DNA from: Acinetobacter rudis
GTDB lineage: Bacteria; Pseudomonadota; Gammaproteobacteria; Pseudomonadales; Moraxellaceae
Assembly (NCBI RefSeq): GCF_031157835.1
Contig: NZ_JAVIDR010000003.1
Coordinates: 248,001-312,000 of the forward strand
Length of the DNA stretch: 64,000 nt
Direction of reading: 5' to 3'
Shown: positions 26,774-37,658 of the stretch, in pieces
Position numbering within the stretch: the first letter of the stretch is position 1
Layout of the letters: each line of letters starts with the position of its first letter
Made by a program: the position numbers and the translations under genes
The notes under the pieces: model-generated
The model's input: the letters and a program-made list of their open reading frames with translations, nothing else
Told to the model about the DNA's origin: nothing
Databases searched by the model: none

Positions 26774-27020
26774 AAGTTACTCGCTTACTCTTTTTTACAG
26801 ACTTGATAGCAAAATACCCATGTATCCAAGCATAACATATTTATTAAATGATTATCATTTACTTTTAATTTTTGGTTTTTCTCATGGGTTTATACCATTC
26901 GGCTTGTGAAGACAATACGACTCAACACTTGCGGACTTAGCACTATTGCCCACTTTAAAACAGGTTCAACACCTTGGGGAATCAAATCAGTTGAAAAGTT
27001 AAAGTAAGATTAAAATAGAC
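26774..27020. other. Upstream region of the siderophore reductase gene
   Basis: Contains the Fur box at 26846-26860. At about 26880-27007 a plus-strand frame stays open without a recognisable start (for example LNTCGLSTIAHFKTGSTPW). It may be a relic of a lost gene or chance. Nothing else is recognised. Confidence 0.4.
26846..26860. promoter_or_regulatory. Fur box upstream of the siderophore reductase
   Basis: AAATGATTATCATTT is a perfect 7-1-7 palindrome matching the central part of the Fur consensus (ATGATAATCAT on the other strand). It lies 73-87 nt before the start of the leftward siderophore-interacting protein gene, so iron-bound Fur should repress it. Confidence 0.82.
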
Positions 27021-27052
27021 AAAAAAAAAGCCACACTCTGGGAAGTGTGGCT
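27021..27052 (-). terminator. Terminator of the Na/Pi cotransporter gene
   Basis: AGCCACACT at 27029-27037 pairs with AGTGTGGCT at 27044-27052 around a 6-nt loop. The nine A at 27021-27029 give a U-run in leftward transcripts. It lies 114 nt beyond the cotransporter stop. Confidence 0.88.
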
Positions 27053-27165
27053 GAAAGTTTAGCTCTTCATGTTCTGCATTGTAATGCAAATAAGTTCAAT
27101 TATTCCTTTAGTTTTTAGAACACTTTATCCCAAATATCAAACGACGAATTAAACATGTTCAATGT

Positions 27166-28767
27166 TTAATTCTGTGAATCTGGTTTATCCAAACTTTCAT
27201 ATAGTACATTGGATAATCGATAACTATGTGCGATCAAACGATCCATCCAACGTTGCGCTGCCAATAATTCCAAGCCTTTTGCAGCATTCAATTGATGCAA
27301 TTCACTATATTCCATTAACTTAGAACGAATCTCTGCACGGTGATTACTGGTCCATTTTTTCAGGTTATTGAGTTCATCTTTTAGATGGGTAATCTGCTCA
27401 GGATCGGTAAGATGTCTACCATCTTCAATATAAGACTCAACAATATGAACATAATCTAGGGCAAGTTGATAAACCATTGGCTGGGTACGAAGTAAAATGC
27501 CATTTTCTGTATGTTCTAAATCACTACGTAATACCCGAACATATATCATAACTCTTAAAAGTGCTAAGAAACTGGTTTTCAGCTCAGAATGTCCAACTAA
27601 AACAACTTTCTCCAGATACTCCTCAACCTGAGCAATCACATGATCAAGTTCATCTAATTGTTTTTGCTTAGGAACAATCCCTTCTTTGAGTAAGTGTATA
27701 AATATATACAATATTTCAAAGAGACAATAATGTACCACTGTCCTTGCCGATTGTAATGCTGCACTAGGCACTTGCAAACTTGCCTCATCTAAACAGGCTA
27801 AAATTGAAGGTGAATCATCTGGCAATAAATGAATAATCAATACTTCTAGTTGTTTAATCAACGGCATAAAAATCATCGCACCAACCACACTAAAAGCGGT
27901 ATGAAATATTGCCAGTAAAACAACTAAATCAAAATCGTGAAAAAATGAGACCTTCTCAGTCAGGCCAATAAACAATGGGGCAACAACAATAAAAGCAACA
28001 AGTGCACTAACAATGTTAAAAATAACATTAACAGCCACAGTACGCTTTGCGTTAATTGATGCTCCAATTACTGATAATACCGTTATGCTTACTGAACCAA
28101 CGTTTTGCCCAATAACCATAAAGATCGCTTGTGGAAAATCAATTGCGCCACTGGCAAGTGCGGCCATGGTTGCGGTAATGGCAGCGCTTGACGACTGTAG
28201 AACCATCGCCATCACAATACCAATAAAAACCAACACAATTTTTGACCAAAACCCAGTATAAGCAAGCAAGCTAAAATCGCTCTGCTGAGAAAAACCAGCC
28301 ATTGCCACTTGTAAAACATCAATACCGTAAAAAATTAAACCAAAACCAGCAACCACCAAACCAAATAACGCCATACGATCTTTATAGAGCAATTTAATAA
28401 TTGCCCCGAAAGCAATAAGGGGTAAGGCAAACATCGAGATGGAAAACTTTAATCCAATGAAGGCAACAATCCAGCCTGTACTGGTTGTACCAATATTAGC
28501 ACCAATAATGATGCCAATCGCCTGTGCGAAAGTCAGTACACCCGCACTAACAAAACCAATCGTTGCCACTGTGGTTGCGGTAGATGAGTTTACGAGTATT
28601 GTTAAACCAATACCCGATAACATTGCTTTAAATTTATTTGCAGTAAACTTGGTTAATAATGCTTTTAATGTATTTCCAGCAAGTGATTTAAGGCTATCCG
28701 TCAATAATGTCATGCCGATTAAAAATAAACCAACACCCCCACATAACTCTGCCAAAATTTGCAGCAT
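27166..28767 (-). CDS. Na+/phosphate cotransporter with PhoU-like tail
   Basis: 533 residues. The N-terminal 310 residues hold two inverted sets of helices with paired QSSSA-type repeats (VNSSTATTVATIGFVSAG, and LQSSSAAITATMAALASG), the signature of the NptA/YjbB family of sodium-driven phosphate transporters. Residues about 340-520 are a helical PhoU-like cytoplasmic domain. It is a single-gene unit with its own terminator. It probably exchanges inorganic phosphate across the inner membrane; direction is not predictable from sequence. Confidence 0.88.
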   Translation of the reverse strand: MLQILAELCGGVGLFLIGMTLLTDSLKSLAGNTLKALLTKFTANKFKAMLSGIGLTILVNSSTATTVATIGFVSAGVLTFAQAIGIIIGANIGTTSTGWIVAFIGLKFSISMFALPLIAFGAIIKLLYKDRMALFGLVVAGFGLIFYGIDVLQVAMAGFSQQSDFSLLAYTGFWSKIVLVFIGIVMAMVLQSSSAAITATMAALASGAIDFPQAIFMVIGQNVGSVSITVLSVIGASINAKRTVAVNVIFNIVSALVAFIVVAPLFIGLTEKVSFFHDFDLVVLLAIFHTAFSVVGAMIFMPLIKQLEVLIIHLLPDDSPSILACLDEASLQVPSAALQSARTVVHYCLFEILYIFIHLLKEGIVPKQKQLDELDHVIAQVEEYLEKVVLVGHSELKTSFLALLRVMIYVRVLRSDLEHTENGILLRTQPMVYQLALDYVHIVESYIEDGRHLTDPEQITHLKDELNNLKKWTSNHRAEIRSKLMEYSELHQLNAAKGLELLAAQRWMDRLIAHSYRLSNVLYESLDKPDSQN

Positions 28768-28812
28768 GTTATATCCTCTACATCAATTTATCTTCATTTT
28801 TTTATTAAATAA

Positions 28813-28843
28813 AAAGCAAGCTATAAATATCACAGCTTGCTTT
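28813..28843 (-). terminator. Terminator of the RbbA-type efflux operon
   Basis: AAAGCAAGCT at 28813-28822 pairs with AGCTTGCTTT at 28834-28843 around an 11-nt loop. On the leftward strand the stem is followed by a U-rich run. It lies just after the stop of the YhhJ-like gene. Confidence 0.8.
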
Positions 28844-28853
28844 ATAAAATCGA

Positions 28854-29981
28854 TCAAGCCATGGTATGAATCGTGTCTTTAAAGCGTTTCCATGCCACGT
28901 AGAAAAATACTGAAGCAATGGCAATTAAACAAAGAAACGACGGCCATACAACATCAAATCCAGCATTACGGTAAAGAATAGCTTGAGCCAAAGAAACGAA
29001 GTGTGTTGTTGGTGCAAGTAACATAACGTGTTGAACAAACTCAGGCATACTTTCTCTTGGCGTTAATCCACCTGATAACATTTGCATTGGGATTAAAACC
29101 AACATCATTAACAAACCAAATTGAGGCATCGATTTTGACACGGTTGCCATATAAATACCCATTGATGTTGTTGCAAATAAGGTTAATAAAGCTCCAAAGA
29201 AAAATAACAGCAAACTACCATCAATCGGAACATGTAGTACGCCCTGTACTACAACTTTAATACCGACAAAGGCCGCAATCATCACCACCAAACTCATTGA
29301 CCAAACTTTAGCCAACATAATTTCAAATACAGTAACGGGCATAACCATCAAATGTTCAATCGTGCCATGCTCACGCTCACGAATGAGGGCAGCTCCGGTT
29401 AAAATAATCGATAGCATGGCAACATTATTAATAATCTGCATAACGCTACCAAACCACTGTGCATTTAATGTGGGGTTAAAACGCGCACGGAGTTCTAAAT
29501 CTACGGGTAATACAGTAACTTGACGATGACGCTGCAAATATTCATTCACTTCCGACAGTACAATCTGCTGAATATATCCAGCACCAGACAATGCTTGAGA
29601 CATACGTGTTGCATCGACATTGACTTGCACAGATGCAGGATTACCTGCCAACAAATCTTTTTGAAAGTCGACAGGTATATTTAAAGCGAAGGTAAATTGT
29701 CCTGCATCCATACCAGAATCCATTGCATTGAGTTCTGTACTCTGCGCAATAAAGTAAGGTGGAACAAATGCAGAAGAAATCCGTTCAGATAAAATCGAGT
29801 GATCTTCATCTACAATTGCGATTGGTGCTTTGTTCAGACCATCAGGTACGGCTGTGGCTGCTGTATATACCGATATAGTAAAGGTATATAAAATCAGCAC
29901 CAACATGATCGGATCACGCCACAGACTCCAAAGCTCTTTACAACCGAGTTGATAAATATTTTGTAGTTTTGCTCTAATCAT
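28854..29981 (-). CDS. yhhJ: ABC-2 type membrane permease (YhhJ-like)
   Basis: 375 residues with one N-terminal helix, a large periplasmic loop (residues about 45-180) and five further helices, the ABC-2 layout. The motif IREREHGTIEHLMVMPVTVFEIMLAKVW is typical of YhhJ/YbhR. It is the last gene of the operon and starts 1 nt after the RbbA-like gene. It probably forms the inner-membrane channel together with the membrane part of that protein. Gene naming follows the E. coli yhiI-rbbA-yhhJ order. Confidence 0.87.
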   Translation of the reverse strand: MIRAKLQNIYQLGCKELWSLWRDPIMLVLILYTFTISVYTAATAVPDGLNKAPIAIVDEDHSILSERISSAFVPPYFIAQSTELNAMDSGMDAGQFTFALNIPVDFQKDLLAGNPASVQVNVDATRMSQALSGAGYIQQIVLSEVNEYLQRHRQVTVLPVDLELRARFNPTLNAQWFGSVMQIINNVAMLSIILTGAALIREREHGTIEHLMVMPVTVFEIMLAKVWSMSLVVMIAAFVGIKVVVQGVLHVPIDGSLLLFFFGALLTLFATTSMGIYMATVSKSMPQFGLLMMLVLIPMQMLSGGLTPRESMPEFVQHVMLLAPTTHFVSLAQAILYRNAGFDVVWPSFLCLIAIASVFFYVAWKRFKDTIHTMA

Positions 29982-29982
29982 G

Positions 29983-32739
29983 TTAACGCTCCTGTTTCTT
30001 TAATAAGGCAATCGCAGCAAACATAATCACAGGCACCGATAAACTCATCAGCCCTATTACTCTGTGCAAATCATCAAAAGATAAGCCCTTATTAAAAATT
30101 CCTCGGCTAATATTTACCATGAATGTTGCAGGATAGATTTCACCAAACCAACGTCCGAAGCCATCAAGTGACGAAACTGGGTTAATAATACCTGCAAACT
30201 GCATTACAGGAATTAAAGTACCAATCATGACCAAGAACATTGCTGCAATCTGACTTTTTGTAATCGTAGATGCCAATAACCCCATACCTGTTGCAAAAAT
30301 AACAAAGATTAATGAAGCAAAGGCTAAGGTTAAGAAACTGCCTTTAATTGGAACATCAAATAAGGTGACAATAATGCCGCACATGAGCAAATAGTTCAGC
30401 ATGGCCAAGACCACATAGGGCAATTGTTTACCAAGTAAAAATTCACTACGTGTTACGGGTGTCACATAAAGGTTAACAATCGAACCTAATTCTTTTTCAC
30501 GGACCACCGATAAAGCCGTTAACATTGCTGGAATAAGCAATAATAACAATGGAAAAACAGCGGGTGCCATTGCTGGAAGACTTTTAATATCTGGGTTATA
30601 GCGAAAACGGGTTTCCACATTCACTTTTGGCGTCAGTTTATAACCACTTTTCTCTAAAGCTTGTTGCATTAACCAATAAGTATGAATACCTTGTACATAG
30701 CCTTTAATGGTCTCGGCACGTGTTGGCATTGCACCATCAATCCATACCCCAATTTTGACATTTTCACCACGATAAACATTGCGTGCAAAATCTGGTGGTA
30801 TTTCAATCGCTAAGGTAATATCCCCACTCCGCATCCGTTGGTCAATTTCATCGTAATTATGTAAGGGGGCTTTCTCAATAAAGTAACGTGAACCCGCAAG
30901 CCCCATACTATAATTTTGACTCAATCCACTATGGTCTCGGTCTAACACTGCATAAGTCAGATCTTCAACGTCTAAGGTGATCCCATAGCCCATAACTAAA
31001 AGCAGAATAATCGAACCCAGTAATGCCATAGTGGCACGAATTGGATCTCGAGCAAGCTCCAAAGACTCACGCCATGCATAACTAAATAACCGTTGGAAAC
31101 TAAAGCTTTTTAGTTTTTCAGTCTCTCGTTCGCTCGGATCTTTTAAGGTCATGCTTTCTGAAATATCGTCTGTTTCACCTTGTGTCCCAGCACCCGCATC
31201 AATTAGATAACCAATGAAAGCTTGTTCAAGATTTTCTGCATGACGGTTTTTAATTAACTGCGCAGGTGCAGCGCTATCAAGTACACGCCCTGCATGCATC
31301 ATGGACATACGATCACAACGCATTGCTTCATTCATGAAATGCGTTGAAATAAAAATCGTTACCCCATCATGACGAGATAAATTGATCAAATGCCGCCAAA
31401 AATTATCACGTGCTATCGGGTCAACCCCAGAAGTGGGTTCATCTAAAATCAGAATTTCAGGATTATGCACCAAAGCGACAGCTAAAGATAAACGTTGACG
31501 TATACCCAATGGTAAATCATCTGGTAAGTTATCTTGTACATCAATGAGATCAAATCGCTCTAACATTAACTGAACACGTTCCTCAATGTGTTCAACTGGC
31601 ACATGAAATAACTTGGCATGTAAAACCAAGTTTTGCATGATGGTCAATTCCCGATAAAGTGAGAAAGCCTGTGACATATACCCAACACGACGCCGTGTTT
31701 CAATGTTACTGCCTTCTACAGGCTGACCAAACAACCATGCTTGACCCTCTGAAGCCTCTAACAAACCTGTGAGCACTTTCATTGTGGTTGATTTACCACA
31801 ACCATTGGAGCCTAAAAAGCCAAATATTTCACCACGTTTAATCTTAAAGTTAACATGATCTACTGCTGTAAAATCACCAAATTTAACAGTCAGATTTTCA
31901 GCTTCAAGCGCATATTTTTCGTCGTCAGAGGTTTCAAGTTTTGGAATAACAACTGGCTCATAACCCTGCTTTTTTTCATCTGGCAATAATTTAATAAAGG
32001 CATCTTCAAGATTATCACTCTGCGTTTGAGTCAATAATTCTTGCGGTGTACCCGTTTTTAAAATATTGCCATCGTCCATCATGGCCAACCAATCAAAACC
32101 CTGAGCCTCATCCATATAGGCCGTAGCAACAATCACACTCATCTGTGGCCGAACCTGACGAATACGATTGATCAACTCCCAAAATTGGGCACGAGCCAAA
32201 GGGTCTACCCCAGTCGTAGGTTCATCCAAAATAAGAAAATCAGGATCATGAATTAAAGAGCAACAAAGACTCAATTTTTGTTTCATCCCGCCCGATAACT
32301 TCCCAGCAGGACGGTCTAAAAACCCACTCAGCCCAGTGCTTTTCGTTAATTCATCAATTCGTTTACGTCGTTCTTCGGCATCATGACCAAATAGACGAGC
32401 AACAAATTGTAGATTTTCTTCAACGGATAAAGTTTTATATAAATTTTTTCCTAAACCTTGCGGCATATAAGCAATATATGGGCACACCTTTTTGCGATGC
32501 TTTTTATTGGCAATATCGCCACCTAAAACCATCAATGTGCCTTGCTGTACAATTTTCGCACCGGACAACAGTGCCAGTAGGCTAGATTTACCTACTCCAT
32601 CTGGACCAATTAAGCCAATCATGCAACCCGCAGGCAGCGTTAAACTAATATTCTTTAACGCTTCTGTTTTGCCATATTTCAGGCTGACATTTGTAATTTC
32701 TGCAACAATCGATCCAGGCATAGATTGTTGTTTTATCAT
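29983..32739 (-). CDS. rbbA: RbbA-like fused double ATPase and ABC-2 membrane protein
   Basis: 918 residues, close to E. coli RbbA. The first ATPase (about 12-240) has [17 protein letters not shown] and [12 protein letters not shown]. The second (about 275-500) has [16 protein letters not shown] and [12 protein letters not shown]. Residues about 550-918 form an ABC-2 membrane domain with a long periplasmic loop and an [31 protein letters not shown] motif. It overlaps the HlyD gene by 4 nt (ATGA). RbbA was first described as ribosome-associated; the context here is that of a drug or toxin efflux pump. Confidence 0.9.
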   Translation of the reverse strand: MIKQQSMPGSIVAEITNVSLKYGKTEALKNISLTLPAGCMIGLIGPDGVGKSSLLALLSGAKIVQQGTLMVLGGDIANKKHRKKVCPYIAYMPQGLGKNLYKTLSVEENLQFVARLFGHDAEERRKRIDELTKSTGLSGFLDRPAGKLSGGMKQKLSLCCSLIHDPDFLILDEPTTGVDPLARAQFWELINRIRQVRPQMSVIVATAYMDEAQGFDWLAMMDDGNILKTGTPQELLTQTQSDNLEDAFIKLLPDEKKQGYEPVVIPKLETSDDEKYALEAENLTVKFGDFTAVDHVNFKIKRGEIFGFLGSNGCGKSTTMKVLTGLLEASEGQAWLFGQPVEGSNIETRRRVGYMSQAFSLYRELTIMQNLVLHAKLFHVPVEHIEERVQLMLERFDLIDVQDNLPDDLPLGIRQRLSLAVALVHNPEILILDEPTSGVDPIARDNFWRHLINLSRHDGVTIFISTHFMNEAMRCDRMSMMHAGRVLDSAAPAQLIKNRHAENLEQAFIGYLIDAGAGTQGETDDISESMTLKDPSERETEKLKSFSFQRLFSYAWRESLELARDPIRATMALLGSIILLLVMGYGITLDVEDLTYAVLDRDHSGLSQNYSMGLAGSRYFIEKAPLHNYDEIDQRMRSGDITLAIEIPPDFARNVYRGENVKIGVWIDGAMPTRAETIKGYVQGIHTYWLMQQALEKSGYKLTPKVNVETRFRYNPDIKSLPAMAPAVFPLLLLLIPAMLTALSVVREKELGSIVNLYVTPVTRSEFLLGKQLPYVVLAMLNYLLMCGIIVTLFDVPIKGSFLTLAFASLIFVIFATGMGLLASTITKSQIAAMFLVMIGTLIPVMQFAGIINPVSSLDGFGRWFGEIYPATFMVNISRGIFNKGLSFDDLHRVIGLMSLSVPVIMFAAIALLKKQER

Positions 32740-33794
32740 TGGACTTTATTCTCTAAAAAAGCAGGCCATGCAGCTTTGTCATCAATTTTAATATAAGCCA
32801 TACCTGGTAAACCTGTTTTTACCTGTTCAATATGTTTATTTAATAAGGCTGGGTCAATTTTAGCTTTAACACGGAACATCAGTTTCTGTCTTTCACTAGC
32901 TGTTTCTACAGATTTAGGTGTGAACTGTGCTGTATCCGCAACCATAGACACTTTGGCAGGTATAACTATATTTTTAGCCGCATCTAAAACAATACGTACC
33001 TCAGTACCAATTGCAACGCGACCAGCAACTGTTTCAGGCAAGAAGAATGTCATATACACATCTGATAAATCGATAAGATTTAATACACGGCCACCTGCTG
33101 CTAACATTTCACCAGGCTGAGCAACTCTAAACTGGACACGTGCTTTTAATGGTGCTTTTAGCTGTGCATCTTCAATATCAAAGTTAATGCGTTCGATACT
33201 CGCTTTAACTGCATCTACTTTTGAACGTGCACTCAAGACTTGACTGCGAGAAGCGACTACCGCGCCCTCAGCACTTTGTACTTGTGCTTGTGATGCAGCA
33301 AGAACAGCACTGTACTGTTGAACAGCTGCTCGTTCGTCATCAAGTTGTTGCTTAGATGAAGCCCCTTCTTTAGCCAAAACCTCAGTACGTGCTAAACGAT
33401 TTTTAGCAGCCATTAACTCAGTTTTACGCTGTAAGACCATTGCCTCAGCTGCTGCTTTTTCACTTATACGCATTGCCACTTGTGCATCGGCAGTTAAGAC
33501 TGCTTCCTCAGCTTGTCGCTGTTGCGCCTCTGTTTCACGTAATTGTGCTTCTAAAGTTGAAATTTTAATTCGTGCCAACACCTGACCAGGCTCTACAAAA
33601 TCACCTTCTTTTACCAGCACATCTTCAAGCTGCCCTGCAAATTTACTGGCAACATTAATTTCAGTCGCTTCAATTCGACCATTACCACTAACCAAGCCGT
33701 CATTGTCAGATTTATGCGTATATTGCCAAATAAAATAAGCTGCAATACCAATGACTACAACTGCCGCCGCAATAGATATTTTGTTAATTTTCAT
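32736..33794 (-). CDS. yhiI: HlyD-family periplasmic adaptor (YhiI-like)
   Basis: 352 residues: one N-terminal membrane anchor (about 6-24), a lipoyl-like half ([30 protein letters not shown]), a long alpha-helical hairpin rich in Ala/Gln/Glu (about 75-205), then the second lipoyl half and beta-barrel ([24 protein letters not shown]). It bridges the inner-membrane RbbA/YhhJ unit to the outer-membrane factor encoded just upstream. It is coupled to rbbA by an ATGA overlap. Confidence 0.9.
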   Translation of the reverse strand: MKINKISIAAAVVVIGIAAYFIWQYTHKSDNDGLVSGNGRIEATEINVASKFAGQLEDVLVKEGDFVEPGQVLARIKISTLEAQLRETEAQQRQAEEAVLTADAQVAMRISEKAAAEAMVLQRKTELMAAKNRLARTEVLAKEGASSKQQLDDERAAVQQYSAVLAASQAQVQSAEGAVVASRSQVLSARSKVDAVKASIERINFDIEDAQLKAPLKARVQFRVAQPGEMLAAGGRVLNLIDLSDVYMTFFLPETVAGRVAIGTEVRIVLDAAKNIVIPAKVSMVADTAQFTPKSVETASERQKLMFRVKAKIDPALLNKHIEQVKTGLPGMAYIKIDDKAAWPAFLENKVQ

Positions 33795-33831
33795 ATTTGT
33801 CTAACCATGTATATTTTTAAAGATCAACAAT

Positions 33832-35235
33832 TTAAGATTGTTGGGCAACAGTCGTATCACCACCAAGGGCAAAATATAAATTGACATAGGACTGCATGAG
33901 TGCACTTTGAGTTTCAATCCACTGTTGTTCCGCTGAAAGTAGATTTCGCTGAGCATCAATCACATCTAAATAACCCACTGAACCATGGTCATAACGTAAT
34001 TGAGCAAGACGTGCTGTTTCTCTAAAAGCATTCAAACCTTGTTGTTGAATATTTAATTGCTGACTTAAACCACGTCGCTGGGCCAAAGCATCTGAAACTT
34101 CACGAAACGCTTTTTGTACCACTTTCTCATATTCAGCAACTGCAATATCAGTACGTACTTCAGCTAAATTCAAATTATTTTTTAGGCGTCCAGCTGTAAA
34201 AATTGGAACACTAATACTCGGCGTAAACGACCACAGCGCACTACCTGATTTAAATAAGCCATCCAAGTCAGCACTCGCTGTACCATAACTACCAGTCAAA
34301 GCAATACGTGGGAAAAAAGCAGCACGTGCAGCATAAATATTGGCGTGTTTGGCTTGTAACATTGCTTCTTGAGCACGGATATCCGCACGATTTAACAATA
34401 AATCTGAAGGTACACCAGTTTGTAAGACACCAGTTTTAAAAGCTATTTTATCTAGTTCTGGCTTGGGCACGCTGATTGGTTTTCCGACCAGCTGAATCAA
34501 ATAGTTTGCTGTTAATTCACGTGATTTTTGTAATTGTACGAGCAGACTCTGACCATTAGACAACATCGTTTGCGCTTGCATATATTCAACTTTTGAACCA
34601 GCACCAACTTCATAACGACGTTTAAAAATATGTACAGAATTTTCATAGTTCACAACTGAACGCTGTGCATAATAAATTCTTTTTTCCAATTCAGATAAGG
34701 TCAAGTAATTTAAGACAGCTTGTTGAATAATACTGTTACGTACAGCAGTTTGATTATACTGCGTTGCGAAAAACTGTTGTAAAGCAGCATCATTTAAACT
34801 ACGAATACGCCCCCACAAATCTAGTTCCCATTGGTTCATACCTAAACCAATAAAATACTGATCGGTAGTCATGGCACGTCCCAAAGGCGATAAATCTGCA
34901 GGTATACGACTACGCTCATACTGACCATTTCCACCCAATGTTGGAAATAATTCTGAACGTTGAATGCCGTATGCCGCCTGAGCTTCTAAAATTCGCAGTG
35001 CGGAAATTTTTAAATCATGGTTATGCGCTAAAGCTGACTCAACAACCTCTATCAGCACAGGGTCTTTAATGTATTCGGACCAAGATAATGCCTTGTATTG
35101 TTGTGTTGAGCGATCAGGATATGTTTCTGCTAACGCAACTTTTGGTTGTTGATATTGTTCAATATTCTGGCATGCACTTACAAATAAAGTTGCAGCCATC
35201 ATCAAAAACACTTTTGAATACTGTGATGAAATCAC
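33832..35235 (-). CDS. Outer membrane factor lipoprotein (NodT/OprM type)
   Basis: 467 residues from the GTG at 35235, chosen because GGGGAG lies 7 nt upstream and the signal peptide then has normal length, ending VSAC. Two repeats of the TolC-like fold are visible (LKISALRILEAQAAYGIQRSELFP; IRAQEAMLQAKHANIYAARAAFFP), with GSYGTASADL and VPIFTAGRL segments. It forms the outer-membrane exit duct of the HlyD-RbbA-YhhJ pump. It lies between the TetR gene and the HlyD gene in one operon. Confidence 0.9.
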   Translation of the reverse strand: MISSQYSKVFLMMAATLFVSACQNIEQYQQPKVALAETYPDRSTQQYKALSWSEYIKDPVLIEVVESALAHNHDLKISALRILEAQAAYGIQRSELFPTLGGNGQYERSRIPADLSPLGRAMTTDQYFIGLGMNQWELDLWGRIRSLNDAALQQFFATQYNQTAVRNSIIQQAVLNYLTLSELEKRIYYAQRSVVNYENSVHIFKRRYEVGAGSKVEYMQAQTMLSNGQSLLVQLQKSRELTANYLIQLVGKPISVPKPELDKIAFKTGVLQTGVPSDLLLNRADIRAQEAMLQAKHANIYAARAAFFPRIALTGSYGTASADLDGLFKSGSALWSFTPSISVPIFTAGRLKNNLNLAEVRTDIAVAEYEKVVQKAFREVSDALAQRRGLSQQLNIQQQGLNAFRETARLAQLRYDHGSVGYLDVIDAQRNLLSAEQQWIETQSALMQSYVNLYFALGGDTTVAQQS

Positions 35236-35237
35236 AT

Positions 35238-35933
35238 TTATTCTCCCCAATAATTCACTGAATAAAATAAATGTGAGTTAGCAAACATGGTTCTTAATTG
35301 AATATTTACCAATTGTTTCAATCTCAGTTCAATATCAAATGCCATATCGAACATCCATTTATGTATTAGACCAATAATTGATGTCATTACAAAATCAGAA
35401 AGCATGCTTAAATCTGATTTTCTAGACAACTGTTTTAGCTTCTGTGCTTGTTTCAACCACTTAAGACATCTTTGTTCTCTGAAGTTTCTTACTTGCATTA
35501 AATACTGGTTAAATTCACCTGTACTTTCCAAACCATAAAACCACAGGAAGAAATAGGCTCGATATTTTTCTACATGCAAATTGATATTATTCGAAATATC
35601 TAAAATAAATGCATTAATAGCATCAATCCCATCAATATCTTGCGTTGCTCGCTTACTGCTATCTTCAATCCAGTCTTCTAAGAATTTAAATACACGTATA
35701 AACAACCCATCTTTAGAACCATAATGCCGTGAAACCAATCCACGACTATAACCTGCTCTAACACCTACAGCCTCTAAAGTTACAGACGAAATACCACCGT
35801 CAGATAATAAAATAATTGTTTGTTCAACCATTTTATTATCAGACTCAATTACTCGGATTTGCTGCTTCTTCCCCTGGAAAATATGTTCAACCTGAACAGG
35901 CTGACCGTGTTTATATATATTTTGCTGATTCAC
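35238..35933 (-). CDS. TetR-family regulator of the efflux operon
   Basis: 231 residues from a GTG at 35933 with GAGG 7 nt upstream; another GTG lies two codons earlier. The helix-turn-helix is at about residues 40-80 (TIILLSDGGISSVTLEAVGVRAGYSRGLVSRHYGSKDGLF). The C-terminal helical domain would bind an unknown ligand. It is the first gene of the five-gene efflux operon and probably represses it. The region before it is very AT-rich and is shared with the divergent polyphosphate gene. Confidence 0.86.
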   Translation of the reverse strand: MNQQNIYKHGQPVQVEHIFQGKKQQIRVIESDNKMVEQTIILLSDGGISSVTLEAVGVRAGYSRGLVSRHYGSKDGLFIRVFKFLEDWIEDSSKRATQDIDGIDAINAFILDISNNINLHVEKYRAYFFLWFYGLESTGEFNQYLMQVRNFREQRCLKWLKQAQKLKQLSRKSDLSMLSDFVMTSIIGLIHKWMFDMAFDIELRLKQLVNIQLRTMFANSHLFYSVNYWGE

Positions 35934-36196
35934 ACCCACACCTCAACAAATTCATTTAAATGTTGTTATTAACAACTTTACATATTTTATTAATATATAT
36001 TTAAATAAAATAAAGGTCAAAATAAATAGAAGAACTCCTCAGTAAAATTTCTAATGAAATCAAAGTAATTTAATAGGGATTCTAATCGATATAATGAATG
36101 TAGCTTTTAAAATTTAATTAAAAATATTATTTGACTAAAATATTTATTTATCTTACGGTTTAATTTTTAATAAAACACTCAAAGAAACATTAAATT

Positions 36197-37600
36197 ATGA
36201 ATTTTGACCAACTTTCTCTCGATTTGATCGAAGCTCAATATATTTTAAAAAACTCAAAAAATGATAAAAACTCTAAGAGTGTCTTGATTTTAATTGGTGG
36301 TATTGAGCTAACAAATAAAGGAAAATCAATAAAAAAATTAACAGAATTAATGGACCCAAGATATTTAAAAATTAGAGCAGATATTCCAAATAAAGTAAGC
36401 TCTGACAAAATAATATGGCAACCCTATGTCAATAATATTCCTAAAAATGGTGAAATTATTATATTTTATGGTAACTGGTACACAGATTTATTAGCTTCAA
36501 CACTTTATGGTGATCAGAAAATATCTGAAAATGAATTTCAAAAGCAATTACATAGCATTCATGAATATGAAAAATATCTTAAAAATAATGGCATAGATAT
36601 AATTAAAGTTTGGTTTGATGTTTCATGGGAAAAAGTAAAAGGACGTTTAAATCATTTTGATTTAAGTAAAACTGTACAACGGGTACCTAATTTTTCTTGG
36701 GATAACTTTCCTATAGATAATTGGAAAAATATAGAGCTCTATAATAATATCCAAAACATTAAAGACCGTTTTATTGATGATTGGCACATTATTGATAGTG
36801 AAGACAACAAAGAACGAAATTTTCAATTTGCTCGACTGGTTTTAGACCATTTAAGTATTCATCCTAAAATCATTAAAAGTCGTTTACGTTATAAAGCAGC
36901 ACCTATTCATCCTGCACTTACACAAATTCAAGCAGATACTATCGACCAAACTCAATACACCAAAGCGATTAAAAAGCTTCAACATAAAGTTGCTGAGGCA
37001 TTACGTTATTCTTCAAAAAACGTAGTCTTGGTCTTTGAAGGTATGGATGCGGCTGGTAAAGGAAGCTCTATTCGCCGAGTAATTAAATATCTAGACCCCC
37101 ACGAATATAATATTCATGGTATTTCTGCTCCAGAACGCTTTGAACAGCATCACCCCTATTTATGGCGATTTTGGACTAAGCATGCAAACAATGGTGCAAT
37201 TAACATTTTTGACCGTAGTTGGTATGGTCGAGTCTTGGTTGAACGTGTTGAAAACTTAATTAGCCCAGCAGAGTGGCAGAACTCATATGAAGAAATAAAC
37301 CAATATGAAAAACAACTGAGCCAAACCAATACCATTGTAATTAAATTTTGGTTAGCCATTTCTAAAGAGGAGCAATTGAAACGTTTTGAGAAACGTCTCA
37401 ATACCCCACAAAAACATTTTAAAATTACCGATGAAGACTGGCGCAACCGTGAGAAGTGGGAACAATACTTACAAGCGGCATCAGACATGTTGAAATACAC
37501 AGATACCCCTACTGCTGCATGGCATATCATTGCCAATGACAATAAATTAGCAGCACGTAAACAAATTTTAGAGAGTATTCTAAAGCGTCTAAAAGCCTAA
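36197..37600 (+). CDS. pap: Polyphosphate:AMP phosphotransferase (double-domain PPK2)
   Basis: 467 residues with two PPK2 domains, as in the Acinetobacter johnsonii enzyme, which makes ADP from AMP and polyphosphate. The C-terminal domain is the active one: Walker A GMDAAGKG at 282-289, APERFEQHHPYLWRFW, and the lid/Walker B DRSWYGR at 339-345. The N-terminal copy is degenerate (GGIELTNKGKS at 34-44, FYGNWY where the active copy has DRSWY). The N-terminal third is more AT-rich than the rest. It is a single-gene unit. Confidence 0.9.
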   Translation: MNFDQLSLDLIEAQYILKNSKNDKNSKSVLILIGGIELTNKGKSIKKLTELMDPRYLKIRADIPNKVSSDKIIWQPYVNNIPKNGEIIIFYGNWYTDLLASTLYGDQKISENEFQKQLHSIHEYEKYLKNNGIDIIKVWFDVSWEKVKGRLNHFDLSKTVQRVPNFSWDNFPIDNWKNIELYNNIQNIKDRFIDDWHIIDSEDNKERNFQFARLVLDHLSIHPKIIKSRLRYKAAPIHPALTQIQADTIDQTQYTKAIKKLQHKVAEALRYSSKNVVLVFEGMDAAGKGSSIRRVIKYLDPHEYNIHGISAPERFEQHHPYLWRFWTKHANNGAINIFDRSWYGRVLVERVENLISPAEWQNSYEEINQYEKQLSQTNTIVIKFWLAISKEEQLKRFEKRLNTPQKHFKITDEDWRNREKWEQYLQAASDMLKYTDTPTAAWHIIANDNKLAARKQILESILKRLKA

Positions 37601-37618
37601 TTTCACACACATAGATTT

Positions 37619-37658
37619 TAATTATAACTGCTCGATGTAAATCGGGCAGTTATAATTA
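37619..37658. terminator. Long hairpin after the polyphosphate gene
   Basis: An 18-bp stem (13 perfect bp TAATTATAACTGC / GCAGTTATAATTA, a G-U pair, then CGAT / ATCG) closed by a GTAA tetraloop of the GNRA type. It follows the pap stop by 18 nt. No clear U-run lies on either side, so it may stabilise mRNA ends or end both converging transcripts rather than act as a textbook terminator. Confidence 0.6.

Noticed and set aside
26880..27007. Open frame (LNTCGLSTIAHFKTGSTPW) upstream of the siderophore reductase
   Set aside because: No start codon with a ribosome site and no family recognised; mentioned only as a possible relic.
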